Assembly: GCF_032362555.1 (NCBI RefSeq)
Contig: NC_083514.1
Location: 1,783,001 to 1,847,000, forward strand
Direction of reading: 5' to 3'
Origin: Amyelois transitella
Lineage: Eukaryota > Arthropoda > Insecta > Lepidoptera > Pyralidae
Length of the DNA stretch: 64,000 nucleotides
Position 1 is the stretch's first letter. Each line of letters begins with the position of its first letter. A program made the position numbers and the translations under genes. Shown piece after piece: positions 41,876 through 62,229 of the stretch. Under the pieces are notes generated by a model, which worked only from the letters and a program-made list of their open reading frames with translations, was not told where the DNA came from and searched no databases.

Positions 41876-44800
41876 ATGATTTTAATAAACATTTCGGATA
41901 TGGTAAGCCTTTCATATCTTTTTATAGGCACCATAAAATTAAACCTTGTACAGCAATCAAACTTTATCCATTTAACGCAACTTTTATATTTCCCTGACCT
42001 CTGTTTAAATTGGTTTATGGGTTTGCCTTGATACAGACTTGCAAAAAAAACTATGGCTCTATTATTAGTTCATGTTAGAAAGAAACTTATGATTAAGATA
42101 TAAATCAAAAAAGTTTTTTGTCAATCATGAGTGAAGATCAAATCCAGGACCTTTTGATTCAGAGGCAAGAATACTGACAGCCTAATGATGGGGAAGAGCA
42201 TTTCGAAATAATTTAAAAACTATTTATATACCAGATACTTAGTTTAATCATAATTTCAGGCTAGTTGGTGGACACTAATTATAGGTGTACAAGTGATATT
42301 TATATCATCATACTTTTTTTGGGCCAAGAAAAGGTCTAAGAAAAGTTATGATCCCCTATGTAACGGTAAACCAGTAGAATGGAGGCCGAAACCACTAGTG
42401 GAACATGACGTGATTGTTGAAGAGCCACAGTTAATGGGAAAATTAGATGAAAATGTTTTAAATATTGGAGCTACAAGCTTTTTGTGCATCGAGAAAGAAG
42501 ATTCTATAACGAAAAATGCCTTAAAATCCTTGGAAAAGTATGGGGTGGGATCTTGTGGTCCGAGAGGCTTTTTTGGCACTATTGATGTGCATTTGGAGTT
42601 GGAAGAGCGTCTTGCTAAGTTTCTGGAAGTAGAAGAGACATGTGTATATTCTTATGGCTTCACAACCATATCAAGTGCTATACCGGCTTATGCCAAGCGC
42701 GGTGATATTATATTTGTGTAAGTAAAAGTTACTTTATGCTTGCTTAGTCAACTAATTGCTTTTAGTAGAAAATCTGTAAGTCTCAATAAAAAAATACCTG
42801 ATGAATCATTCAATTATGAGCTGGCGAAAAAATAATATTGATAACTTATTGATAAGACATTAATTTGGTTTTATTAACTTACTAATATAATCTTAGTACT
42901 ACTAAATGAATCTTTAGTTTTACTTGAACAAATCCCTGACGAAAGCTTGAACACACATACAATTACGTCTTTATGAGTTATTTTAATTTGTAGAGATGAA
43001 AAAGTTTGGTTCGCTATACAAAAAGGTTTAGATGTCACGCGCAGTACTATCCGATACTTCAAACACAACGATATGGAACACTTGGAGCAGTTACTCTCGG
43101 AAGCAGCGAAAAACAGAGAGTTGAGTCCGAAGAGACGAGCGTTTCTTATTGCCGAAGCAATATACTTTAATACCGGAGAGATGTGTCCTTTAAAAAAGTT
43201 GGTGGAATTGGCAAGGAGGTACAAACTAAGGATAATGTTGGATGAGAGTCTGTCTATAGGGGTAAGTTGGTATAAAACATACATACATATAGTCACGTCT
43301 TTCAGGGTAGACAGATATAGTAGATAGTAACAGATTATAAAACGAGATACGAGAACATATAGAGATAGTAAAAAACGTTAGGGGAAAACTGATGTACTAA
43401 CAAACTTACAGTTGTATGCATACACAAGACATCCACAGGTCACGTCTTTATCCTATAGGGGTAGATAGAGCCAACAGTTTTAATGATGGAATTCCGATTG
43501 TGATCGTCAGGATGTTAAGCAGAGTCACTAGTCTTGAGAAAACTTAAAGTCCACAATTAGCCTGGCTTAATGAATATAAATATAAAGAATTATATATAAG
43601 CTTTTTTAATTATTTCAATACTATAATCGATATTTACTCTCTCTGTAAACCCATAATTACAAAAATGTTGTCAAAACAATGCAACATTCTTACAAAAATG
43701 TATGGTATTTAGGGCAACCTTTGTGGCCGTTAACATATGTAAGTTTCTTTATGATCTGTCAATTAACAGACATACACAAATTTAATTGGCCTGTGTTGTA
43801 ACGTAGCAATGTTTGATGTATGACTTGCACCTCTTTTCTTTGTTTTGTAAAATGAAAACATGTTTACTAATCAATACTAATATTATAAAGATATTTATTT
43901 TTTTAGTTTATCTGCAACAAATCAAAATCTACTCAATCAAGTTAACAAAGGAAACTATTTTTTTTTTAATTTCCCCACGAATGTAGCCTCGCGCAAAGGC
44001 CTGTCTCTATGTACGTTCTCGCAACACGCGAAAAATATTGCTTCGATTTGAACGCATTTTTCTCAGATATATTAGATTTTGTCCAAATTAAAACCGTCCA
44101 AAAATTATAATACCCAATTAATATGGGCAAATAATAAGTGACTTGCTTATAAGGTTAATTTATTTTATTAACTTCGTCAGGTACTGGGTGAACACGGGCG
44201 AGGTCTGACCGAACACTTGGGTGTCCCGCGGGATGAGATCGACCTCATCATGGGCTCCCTGGAGCACTCCTTCGGGACCATCGGTGGGTTTTGCGCGGGA
44301 TCCCATTTCATTGTGGAGCATCAAAGGCTGTCTGGGTTAGGTATGTAATGCATACATACATACATACATATACACACACTAGACACTAGATTTGATCCTG
44401 TCACTATAAACACTCATTACATTTATCTAATCAATACATACGTATAAGTACCTACTATGTACTTACCTACTCACTACATACATACATACATATAATCACG
44501 TCTATATCCCTTACGGGGTAGATAGAACCAACAATCTGGAAAAGACTGATAGGCCACGTTCAGCTGTTTGGCTTAATGGTAGAATTGAGATTCAAATAGC
44601 GACGGATTGCTAGCCCATCGCCTAAAAGAGGAATCCCAAGTTTATAAGCCTATCCCTTAGTCGTCTTTTACGACATTCATGGGAAAGAGATGGAGTGGTC
44701 CTATTCTTTTTTGTAATGGCCGGGAACCACACGGCACACTACGGCAATTCTTAGGAGGATTTCATACAATTGACAAAGGACACTATAATGCATCTAACAG

Positions 44801-45819
44801 CGGTGGGTCTCTGGAGTAGAGACAACGATATATTGTTATGACTAGCTGTGCCCGCGACTTCGTCCGCGTGGAATAGTTATTTTGCGCATCATTGAAGCCC
44901 TCAAGGATGAATAATTTACCAAGTTTTTTTGTTCACATTTTCCATTATTTCTTCGCTCTTTTTAGTTGCAGCGTGATGTTATATAGCCTAAAGCCTCCCT
45001 CGATAAATGGTCTATTAAACACATAAATAATTTTTCAATACGAACCAGAAGTTCCTGAGATTAGCGCGTTCAAACAAACAAACTCTTCAGCTTTATAATA
45101 TTAGTATAGATTATAGATTGTAGATTTATATTTTGGTAGGTTACTGCTTCAGCGCCTCATTGCCGCCGATGCTAACACAGGCAGCCATTTCTGCACTCGA
45201 CATCATGGAAGAACGACCGGTTATATTCGAGGAGCTTCAAGATATCTCGAAAAAACTGAGCAAGTAAGTATTTTTTTTTATATAGTTATTAAGCCCTTTT
45301 GAGTTGAACGCGGAGTTTTCGAGGCTCTGTCTACCCCGTAAGGAATGATAACGTAATATATGCATGTTAATCTGGTTCAGATTCAGATTTCTGATCTCAG
45401 GTTTAAAAAAAATTGTTTTAGGTGTTCCACAGGTATGCGTTTTAGGCCCTTTACAAATTTGTTACAATTTACAACTAATACTTATCACAATTTTTTTCAG
45501 AATGCTGTCTAATTTAAAACACTACAGATTCAGAGGCGACCCGCTCTCACCTGTCAAACACATTTATCTCAACAAGGAGGATCTGACCGACCGTCTCAAA
45601 CAAACATATCTTCGGAACATTGCCAAATATTGTTTAGAAAAAGGTATCGCAGTAACTCCTGCGGCTTATTTAGTTGACGTAGAAATCAATTGTCCAGAAC
45701 CTTCGATAAGGCTGGCTTCAAGTAGGAAGTTGAATGATGACAATATGACCTTGATCTGTACGCTTTTAGATGAGGCGTATGAAAATGTAGGGCCTAAACC
45801 AGATATAAGACCGCTTTAA
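41876..45819 (+). CDS. SPTLC1: serine palmitoyltransferase subunit 1, 6 exons
   Basis: This is the non-catalytic partner of SPTLC2 in the ER enzyme that joins serine and palmitoyl-CoA, the first step of sphingolipid synthesis. Exons: 41876-41902, 42260-42717, 42994-43261, 44181-44340, 45140-45263 and 45501-45819; 451 residues with frame kept (human 473). An N-terminal membrane segment ([17 protein letters not shown]) is followed by the aminotransferase-like fold: [79 protein letters not shown] and [27 protein letters not shown] keeps the cysteine known from human neuropathy. As in all SPTLC1 proteins, the PLP-binding lysine is absent ([11 protein letters not shown]). The gene is complete. Confidence 0.95.
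43278..43500 (-). repeat. two SINE family A tail fragments
   Basis: CATACATATAGTCACGTCTT at about 43278-43326 and GGTCACGTCTTTATCC at 43434-43500, in SPTLC1 intron 3. Confidence 0.5.
44470..44740 (-). repeat. SINE family A, full length, in SPTLC1 intron 4
   Basis: (CATA)n, ATAATCACGTCTATATCCCT, complete middle, head GGGAACCACACGGCAC. Confidence 0.8.
44841..45110 (-). mobile_element. short non-autonomous Helitron in SPTLC1 intron 4
   Basis: On the minus strand it runs from TCTATACTAATATTATAAAG to a GC hairpin (GCGGACGAAGTCGCGGGC) and CTAGT at the left edge. Both ends are typical and it is about 270 bp long. Confidence 0.7.
45300..45366 (+). repeat. SINE family A, tail fragment
   Basis: GAGGCTCTGTCTACCCCGTA then a decayed TATATGCATG end. 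In SPTLC1 intron 5. Confidence 0.5.
45395..45490 (+). mobile_element. LINE reverse-transcriptase relic
   Basis: The reading frame shows [20 protein letters not shown], matching the GVPQGSVLGPLLF block of jockey/CR1-type RTs. It abuts the acceptor of the last SPTLC1 exon; nothing else of the element is recognisable. Confidence 0.55.
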
Positions 45820-47435
45820 GTGATGCCTGAATGTTAGGCTGCGACTACACTGAAGCGTAATGGAGATTTTTTGAGTAATAGATACATATACCGTTGAACT
45901 ACAGAACATTGTTTGTTATTGTTCAGATATATTTCATTGTTAAAAATATATAGTAGGTAAATTAAGTGCCTAATGTTAAATAATGGATTAAAGTTTAAAT
46001 TACTAAGACCAGGATAATACTGTACGTCTCCTCTACGCCGATGTGTGTTATACTGTATTTGCATTTTTTTTCCATTCAATTTAATTTAAATAAGATCATC
46101 GAATAATTTCGCTGGCAAAATTATTGTACTCTACTTAAATTAAACATCGTTGTTACATTTTAAGGGTTAATTATTTATACATTTTTAAAATACTTAATTG
46201 ACTTATGCGTTTGTATGTCACCATTTCTCTGGCTATCAGCAAATAATTAGTGAGATTGTTTTTTTTTTAAATATTCATCGTCAATTATTCGTTTAAAGGT
46301 CAAAGGTTAAAACAAATAGCGTTGTTGGTCATTTTGATTTTATGAGGAATCAGATGATTACATAACAAACGACTACTGTATAAGTATATAATATGATATA
46401 ACTCCAATTTATCTGTATGATAATTTTTTACTCATAAAAAATGGATTATATATGGATTTATAAGTAAATCAATCAAAATGTCATATTTGTACATCATTCA
46501 CCAGTATTTACCACTTCTATAGACTTATATTATTATCAATTCTATGGTTAAGTTCTGTTTTGCATAAGTATGTATCTATCAAATGAATATATTTTCATGA
46601 ATGTTTTATGTTTTTATCATTCCAGTATTAAAGCTAAGATATTTTTATTTTTATTAATCATTTAATATAAGAATAACGAGTATTTAATGTATTTTATTTT
46701 GTTTATTAATTTGTGAAATAATCAAAAGAGCCATTTTTTGGTAAATTATTTATTTGTCAATTATTGTACTCATTTTATCGAAATATAATATATTAGGATA
46801 TATCTTGCATTTACACAGCTGCATTTCCTTTTATTTTGTTTACATATTAAGTTAGGTATTTCATTCAATGTAAAACTGCATTTTACTATCAATAGTAATT
46901 TTAATTATTGAATATTAATATAGCTAGGCAACAGTCACAAATATTAAATTATGTGTTAAAGAATTAAAATGTTATATAATTTGGTTTCAATACTACCTAT
47001 AAATGTAAAAGTGAGTTTGTTGATTTTTATCACTTTGAAATCCAAATTTATATTATTCTTATTATATTAGTATGTATCATATTTAAAAAAGCTTAGATAA
47101 CAAACAAACATACTTTATATGATTCATCAGTATAAATTGCTGAAAATGTTGATATATTTAATAAAAATCATTATAATTTGAACTATTTGACATTTTATTT
47201 GATCAACTATTGTACATGGAGTTTTATGTAAGTATACATATTTTCTGGTACATATATTCTAATAAATGTGAGCTTAAAATCTACTGAACACTTTTGGTAA
47301 AATATTCATTGCCTTCCCGCTTTTATGCGTAGGTAGGCCCTTATGTAACGTGCATTGCATTTTATGCGTGCATTAAATTTCAGTAAATGACACTTAAAAT
47401 CTATATACCTATACTGTTATTCTAAAATCATGGGA
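45820..47435. other. SPTLC1 3' UTR and AT-rich intergenic
   Basis: No ORF, RNA gene or known repeat was seen. Confidence 0.5.
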
Positions 47436-47439
47436 AACT

Positions 47440-47640
47440 TTGTGGTCCAGTTAAATCATTATATAGTGTGTGCCAGCTGCTACTCCCGTGCAGATTGTAA
47501 AAGTATATCAAGGGAAAAGCTGGGGATTCTTTTTCGATGGGCTAGTGGCTATTTAAATTTTAATCTATCACTAAGTCATACAGCTGAATATGTATTCTGG
47601 CTCTGTCTACCCCTTAAGGGATAAGACGTGATTATAATGT
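47440..47640 (+). repeat. SINE family A, old diverged copy
   Basis: GATGGGCTAGTGGC, TTTTAATCTATCAC and TCTGGCTCTGTCTACCCC keep block order. Confidence 0.5.
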
Positions 47641-47659
47641 AAGCAATTTAGTCTATTAA

Positions 47660-47942
47660 ACTTACATACATATGGTCACGTCTATATCCCTTGCGGGGTA
47701 GACAGAGCCCACAGTCTTGAAAAGACTGAATGGCCACATTCATCTATTTGGCTTAATGATAAAATTGAGATTCAAATGGCGATGGGATGGGCTAGCAACC
47801 TGTCACAGGTTGCTAGCCCATCGCCCTAAAAAAGAATCCCAAATTTGTAAGCCTATCCTTTAGTAGCCTTTTACGACATCCATGGGAAAGAGATGGAGTG
47901 GTCCTATTCTTTTTTGTATTGGTGCCGGGAACCACACGGCAC
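47660..47942 (-). repeat. SINE family A, full length, with internal palindrome
   Basis: Complete from the (TATG) side to GGGAACCACACGGCACA. It carries an extra inverted copy of the GGCTAGCAACCTGT block, giving a perfect 17-bp-arm palindrome at 47787-47821. Confidence 0.78.
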
Positions 47943-47972
47943 AATCTATTAAACTTATCTGTGCTATAGTTT

Positions 47973-50942
47973 CTACATAGGCACAAGTTCGTCGGCCATA
48001 TGACAATAGCCGACATTTCTCTTGAACTGAGTCTCTTCCGGCCCGTGTAGAGGTTTGCGGATCTCAATCAAACGCCTGTCTGTCTCCAAGGCCTGGTTCT
48101 TGTATTGCAAGTCTTTTGTTACCCTCTGGTGGTGGTTGTACATGCCGTGGTAGGTTTTTCTGTGGGGATAAAACGAAATGTGGATAGCGAAATAAGCACC
48201 AAATATCATCAGGGTTTTCACATTAATAATTTGATGAGATTAATAGATAATTGACAAAAAATGGCCTTTTATAACAAATGCACGAATCTTTCATATTAAC
48301 TACTGGTGAGTTTTTGGTCCTTCGGGCCGGATAAATCGTGTAACACAACAACCAAAATCTGTGATAATACTTACAACGCATCTTCCAGCTTTTTTTCCAA
48401 TAGATTACTGCTTGTATGTACTCTTTCATATTCCTCAATCAGTCCACGCATTGGTTTGTCCTGAAAATACGTGGTGTTAATTATTTAACCTATTTACGTT
48501 TTTGTTTTTTGGTCTCTTAATAAATATCGTACTCACATTAACCCTCTCCAGCACTGGTCTCCTAGTTCTGGTCTCTAGTCTCGTCTCAACTAGTTTGGTC
48601 GGATTGATTTTATTCGCGACTGCGGCGCGTAATGTTTCTATTTCTGTATCCAATTTCTGCATACCGGATTCAAGCTAGGTACAAAAATACTCAATGATTA
48701 TTTTATTCCAAACGCCAATAGGTTTTCAGATTGATTTGATGTATAAGCAAAGTAGGTACACATAAATAGCTTTACTATGATTTTACTAGCTTCACCCGCA
48801 GTATTATAAAAAACAGTTATAAAATAGTTTAATATTGTCCGTTAATAGATGGCGCTTCTCTAGTCGGTAAAACAGTCTACGCGTTTAAATATTCCTCTCC
48901 TATCCTTCTGATAAAAACGGTTTAACTTATTACAGTTCGTAACATACTTAACTTACCTTATACTTCTGCCATTCCATTTCATTCCTTGCCCTCTGTATGT
49001 CGTAAACTCTTCTCCGCATTATCATCTCTACAACCTGACACTGCGCGTACATCTGATTTCGCGCCTGTTCCCGAGCCTTGAACATCGCCTCCCGGAGAGC
49101 TTTAGATTCAGCCATCAACTGCTGTGCAATTTGTATCGTGTTTTCTATACATTGCACGTAGCTTTCTTCAGACATTGTGCTGTAATACAAAAATATATAT
49201 ATATATTATATATTCATGTCCTCAGTACTATGGGAAGTTGGCAGTGACTGCATATTTTCACTTCTTCACTTCATAGTTCAGAATAATTTTTGATTTAAAT
49301 TACTGCTTAGCTCAGGTAAGCCAAATTAAAATCTGAATTATACCTTAGTTACTATTATATATTAGTTACTAGCTTATAGCTACTCTCTTTTCTGAGATAA
49401 AGAAACCGAAATTTGTGTCATTCTCATATAATCATCGATAATAAAAAAAATCCTAACAAAACTATTTGAACTATGGATAAGGGGAGTTTTAACGAGTCTT
49501 ACTCAGGCGGAATTCTTGTAGGATTCAACTTATAGGATATCCCTGAGCTGTTCCTATCCAGTTCTTTCACGTGATACTCCAAGTCCAAGGCGTCGTCTTT
49601 GTTTTGTATTTCCCGTTCCAGTCTACAGAACACGTTCGTCAATTCCTTTATTTTCTCCCATCCCATCTGGCATATATCTGTTAGATTGCGTTTGCTGTTC
49701 TCTATTATGTGGAGCTCCTGAAAATTAAACGCTTCAGGCTAGGCTCTTGCAGTACTTATTTTAAGTCTTTATTTATTTTTTTATTTAGATCAACATTTTA
49801 AATGGTACTAAAGTTATCTTTGCCCGCAACATTGTGCGCATATTAACTATTGTCGATAGTATCTTTGGAGATATTTTGGCGTTTTCCTACACTGCAAAGG
49901 GAATCTACATTCTAAATTTCACAATGTTTCGGCTTCGCGAATGTGTAAATAGAAAAGAATAAAATGAAGTCTAATAAGGGGTATACTAAAGGACATACCT
50001 ACATTACTATACATTGATGACATTGATACTAATGGTTAAGACACTAAAACTTTATTTTTAGGGAAAACATTATCAATCTTATTTTTTTACTGGAACTGGA
50101 AATTTGTTGTAAGTTTATCATAACCAACTGAGTAAATTATTTTTGCGTTAAACTATTATTAAATACTACAGGTATTAAACGCACGTTACGTGCGCGTTTA
50201 ATATCTGTAGCATTTTGTATAAGTTTACCTTTTTAAGTTCTTCCCCAAGCTGATCCCTGGTCAATTCAGGCGGCACTCTCTGGTCGCGATTTGAGAGGCA
50301 CTGAGACGATACCATGAGAGGAATTTGCAGTGACTCCAAATGTAATTCCGTGGAGTTTTTTTCCTCCTTCAGAGCTCTTATTTCATCTCTCACACATTCA
50401 CGGGTAAACCTCTGCTTCTCACGCCAGGATTGGATTTCGTGAATTCTATAATAAATTATTTCGACTTAACATCGAGTGTTTTGGACAATCAGCTTTTTCG
50501 TTTTCGAGTAAATAGTGCAAAATTGTTCAGGTCCCGTTAAAAGAGAATTTCATTTTTATCCCGTAAACGCCGTAAGAGGTGACTAAGGATACTTTTACCC
50601 TTTCACAATGGCACTAGTCAAAAGTCGCTTCGTGCAGTCACCTAGGGTAACTTGGTCACACGCGGACCCCGGGCTCCTCCAGAGGGCACGGGACAAACGC
50701 CAGGATGATATTTAAAATTTACAAATTCCTTACCTATCTCTCAACAATTCATTGTTAACATAATTGTCCCATCGCGTGGTAACCGCAGTTTCATTTCGGA
50801 GCTGATTAGCTTTTTGTCTCAACTCGTAAGACTCGAATCTTCTGAGTCTAGCTTCATTCTGTAGCCTTTGGATATTTCTAGTCCAATCAGGCATGGTCAA
50901 ACGAGGAAGGGGTTTCTCAAATACAGGGATCGACGCGTCCAT
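47973..50942 (-). CDS. tektin, 7 exons
   Basis: Tektins are coiled-coil filament proteins of ciliary and flagellar microtubule doublets, so sperm flagella are the likely site. Exons: 50942-50734, 50445-50229, 49717-49503, 49179-48957, 48674-48537, 48460-48375 and 48159-47973; 424 residues, frame kept. The start MDASIPVFEKPLPRLTMPDW places the usual P-x-W motif near the N-terminus; another ATG at 50990 would add 16 residues. Typical features are LRNETAVTTRWDNYVNNELL, HEIQSWREKQRFTRECV, SYKLNPTRIPPDTM, and VETRLETRTRRPVLERV followed by DKPMRGLIEEYERV. The family nonapeptide RPNVELCRD is degenerate here (RPVLERVND). I cannot say which tektin number it is; types 1 and 2 look nearest. It is head to head with p68. 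Confidence 0.88.
48785..48893 (-). mobile_element. possible Helitron remnant in tektin intron
   Basis: ACTAGCTTCACCCGCAG resembles the inverse 3' end of lepidopteran Helitrons; the rest has decayed. Confidence 0.3.
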
Positions 50943-51711
50943 GATTTTTGTAAAACAATTTTGGGGCAACGTACTGCGACTATTCTTCAAGTTTGCTAAG
51001 TTTGATCAATATTATTACGGGCGACGAAATAGCGATCTGTGTTACATACAGGGCAGAATGAATGTATATGTATGCTTAAAAAGAATAGAGTTATGTACTG
51101 GATAAGTATGTCCTATAAATATTGTAATTTAAATTGGCTAAATCGAATTTTACGATCTAAGCTTTAGATTAATTTGGGCTGCCTATCAGTGTTTCTTTTT
51201 TACGATCACGGCACGCACTCCGGGCAATAATGTAACTTGCCTACGCAAAATAGTAATCGAAATAATACAATTTTAATTTTATTGTCTAAGAAAAAATAAG
51301 ACAAGTACCTATGTATGTATGCACGCTACGCATGCACTTCGTGTACATTTATATTTATTGTACCCCGTTCTTATAAGTTTAACTTTCGCGCCATGTAGTG
51401 GGCTGCGGAAATTCAATGTAGTGTTGTCATTGCATTGAATTTTCGTTGCCATTGACGTGATATGTACCATAGACTAGGTAAGAATTATAGTGACTTGCTG
51501 ATTGCCGTCGATCGTCGATAATGAAAATGCTACCAACCTAACAGCAACCTTCAAAAAAATAATTAATATGGCGCCGGCTTGCTCTTCTTGAACTTTCGCC
51601 AATTTTTGTTATAGTAAAATAATAATCAAATATAAGCAGTGAAAACAGTATTATTTAAATAAGTTATTGATAATCAGGTTAATAGTGAAGTAAAATTATC
51701 TAGCTAGCAGA
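50943..51711. promoter_or_regulatory. putative bidirectional promoter region, tektin/p68
   Basis: 769 bp between divergent start codons. It includes the p68 first, mostly untranslated exon ending at 51713. Inferred from arrangement. Confidence 0.4.
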
Positions 51712-59325
<7,614 letters not shown>

Positions 59326-60465
59326 ATATAAAGAGCATAAATTTCAAGCCGTGAAACGGATTTGCTATTTAATAGATTCAAGTGGCATTGGAGTCGCTCC
59401 GCTATTTAAACTCGTAAAGATTATTTAGTTAATTATGAACTTAGTTTTGTATTTTAAAATCGAAGAAATGTTTTTATAGTGAGCTGGATTTTGTTCTTGC
59501 TCTTGCGCCTCAAATAGTGATGTCCGTATAGAAATTTCTATAAACCCTGTTCTTTAAAGTTCCGTAAGCCTACATATCCTAACATTCCTGCATCACTGTG
59601 ACAAGGTGAAATATTTCAGAATGTGCAATTTGAATAATAAAATGTGATTATATATGACTGTTTTTCATTTAGAGTATTGTATTTTATTACCAGAAAAAAT
59701 ATTATCTTTTGCCAATGGTTAAATGGTAATATTTTTTACTTTATTTCTATAGAAGTTTGATATTTATTTTAAAATAATAAATTGAAGTGTATTGTGAAGT
59801 ATACCTGACTAACTCAATCCAGAATGATGCAACCGGGACTAAAGCCAGGAGGAATTAGATTTTATGAAGTACATATACCTATTTAGAAATATAGGTAGCT
59901 AACTTAAGCACTTAAACCCTTTTTTCACGCGCCGTTTTTATACCGAGAAAAACTGTCACTGTGCCATCACGTCAATAAAAAGCGAAATGATTGCCCGCCA
60001 TACTACAAGGGCTGCACATTCAGGCAACTCGATGTGTAATCACGATTATAAATTAGGTTCTGTGAATGGAAGCAGAGATAAGGCGGGAGTAGCTTTGTTT
60101 ATGAACCTGACTTATCCAGTCTTAGACAATAAATCGTAAAAGGCGGACCATAGACTCTTCTGAAGAGGTTGCACTAACGAGATGAGGAAGAAGAGTTATG
60201 TAGTAATCTAACCTAAAACAGGTAATTGAGAAGAGAAAGTGTCCTATTATAAAGGCCGAAGAGTTATGTAGTGCCAGTAACCACACGGCACTCTTCTACG
60301 GTCTTTTAATGACAAGCATATATGATGTGATTGAAAAACCAATTAAATATTTATTTCACTTTACTCCTAATTATTAACAGAATTCATCTATCCTTCCTTG
60401 ATGTAACTGGTGAATAAATATTACGAGTAACATTGTATCAAGGAAATGCTCGATTTAGATTTAGC
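59326..60465. other. p68 3' UTR and intergenic, convergent with ATP synthase d
   Basis: Holds a short family D repeat piece (59806-59862, CTAACTCAATCCAGAATGAT) and a scrap of SINE head at about 60270-60291. No gene was seen. Confidence 0.5.
59636..59641 (+). terminator. candidate poly-A signal of p68
   Basis: AATAAA about 310 bp after the stop codon. Another AATAAA overlaps the stop region at 59321-59328 and is too close to be the only one. Confidence 0.45.
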
Positions 60466-62229
60466 TTAGTGGGCTGCAGGCGCATTGGGGTCTTCTTTCC
60501 AATTCTCTGGCTGATCCTCCGGAGTGTGGGGCCAGAAGGTAGGCCTGTTGATCGGGTCCAATGCTTCGTTGGGGTAAGCGTCGCGGTAATCCTCCATGGT
60601 CATCTGGTCGTACGGTAGGAGAGCCTTGGTGTCATTGATTTCCTTTTGGTACCTGAAAAGTGCCAAAAAAAATTATGACATTTTTATTTGCTATCATCAA
60701 AATGAGTCCCAAACTTTTTTAAAGATAGTAGACATTATATATTTATAATATGTTGACATCAGAAAGGAACAACTTGTATCCTATTTTGAAAAGAAATCTT
60801 AAATTTTGCATTAATTTGTTACTCAAAAACACATCTTTTCTCTTTAGAATATTAGTTAGGATACAATATTGTGTTAACAACTATCATGTCAGGGTCACCA
60901 ATGAAGAATCCTATGGAACATGACCTAACAGTGTAGATATCGCTATTACAGCAAGAAAATAGATAGATTTAATTTAGATTAAGAAAGACAATTAGGCAAT
61001 CACAAAAATGGATAAGTATAAAAGAAAGGGTAATTTAGAAGGGTATGTGAAGATGGCTTGGGCATGTAGAGAGGATGAATGAAAGCAGGTTGACTTAGCA
61101 GATATACAAGGAGAGTGTGGAGGAAAAGGTCGGAGTGGGAAGGCCTAGACAAATGTATCTTGATCAAATTAAGGACGTCCTGGCAAAGGGTCAGGTTAAG
61201 AGTACCCAAAACCGCCGAGCTTGCATGAAGAGTTATGAATGTGGTTAAAACGAAGGAAGTATGCAGAGATCGTGGCAAGTGGAAAAATGTAGTCTCTGCC
61301 TACCACTCCGGGGCGTGATTTTATGTATGTATAAAGGACAAAAATAGCAATATTCCCTGAGCATTTTGGTAGATCACAAGGAGTAACTGGTAGGTATCAA
61401 CTGCTACAGGTATTATATACAGCTAATAATTGCCAATAAGATTTTATATATTACAATAAGAATAATGCTGTGTGGTCTCCACACCAATCAAAAAAGAATA
61501 GGATCACTCCATATCTTTCCCATGGATTTCGTAAAAAACGACTAAGGGATAGGCTTATAAACTTGGGATTCTTTTTTCAGGTGATGGGCTAGCAACCTGT
61601 TACTATTTGAATCTCAATTCTATCATTAAATCAAACAGCTGAACGTGGCCTATGAGTCTTTTCAAGACTGCATGACCTGTCTACCCCGCAAGGGATTTTG
61701 TCATGATTATATGTATGTAATAAGAATAAATCGACTGTTTCTTTGTGGTTAGGCCATAGATTGTTCACTAGGAATTAAAAACTTCAAATCAAGAATTTAG
61801 AAACTGAATGACTCACTTTGCGATATTAGCATTTGATGCTTGGATGAAGCTCTCAATCTGCTTCTTGATTTCATTCCATTGCGCTTCCACTTGAGAAGTC
61901 TGGGTGTCTGCCGGGTAGGGAATTTTCAATGCTTCGTATTGTTTCTGGAAGGTGTCTACCATGCCAGGGATAGGTACCACCTGTTTATACTGAGCCCAGT
62001 TAATCTTAGGCGGTTCGGGGGGGTTCGCCATGACCCTGGAAATTAGTTTTTTTTCATTACCAAACGTTCTAACAAGAAATTATGTAACCAATCATCTTGA
62101 TAAAACTAACCTTCGCAGGTATGCATCGGACTTGGTTTTGAAGGCTGTTAGACTGCCCCTCTGCTCGGCTGGGACCCTTTCAGCCAAGGCAGACCAGTTT
62201 ACGGAACTTGTTGCGATTCTTTTCGCCAT
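60466..62229 (-). CDS. ATPsynD: mitochondrial ATP synthase subunit d, 3 exons
   Basis: Peripheral-stalk subunit of the F1Fo ATP synthase in the inner mitochondrial membrane. Exons 62229-62111, 62035-61817 and 60652-60466 join in frame to 174 residues, the usual insect length. It starts MAKRIATSSVNWSALAERVP, followed by FKTKSDAYLRRV, then the stalk region PPKINWAQYKQVVPIPGMVD, YEALKIPYP and VEAQWNEIKKQIESF. It ends MTMEDYRDAYPNEALDP, RPTFWPHTPEDQPENW. Intron 2 is about 1.2 kb and holds one LINE C and one SINE A copy. No damage was seen. Confidence 0.94.
61035..61335 (+). mobile_element. LINE family C, 3' end with RT C-terminus relic
   Basis: Same stretch as 8411-8745 in opposite orientation: GGGCATGTAGAGAGGATGAA to CTCCGGGGCGTGATTTTATG and TATG repeats. 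The reading frame is broken. In ATP synthase d intron 2. Confidence 0.75.
61469..61717 (+). repeat. SINE family A, full length
   Basis: Head GTGTGGTCTCCACACCAAT, all middle blocks, tail CCCGCAAGGGATTTTGTC and a TATG end. Confidence 0.75.
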
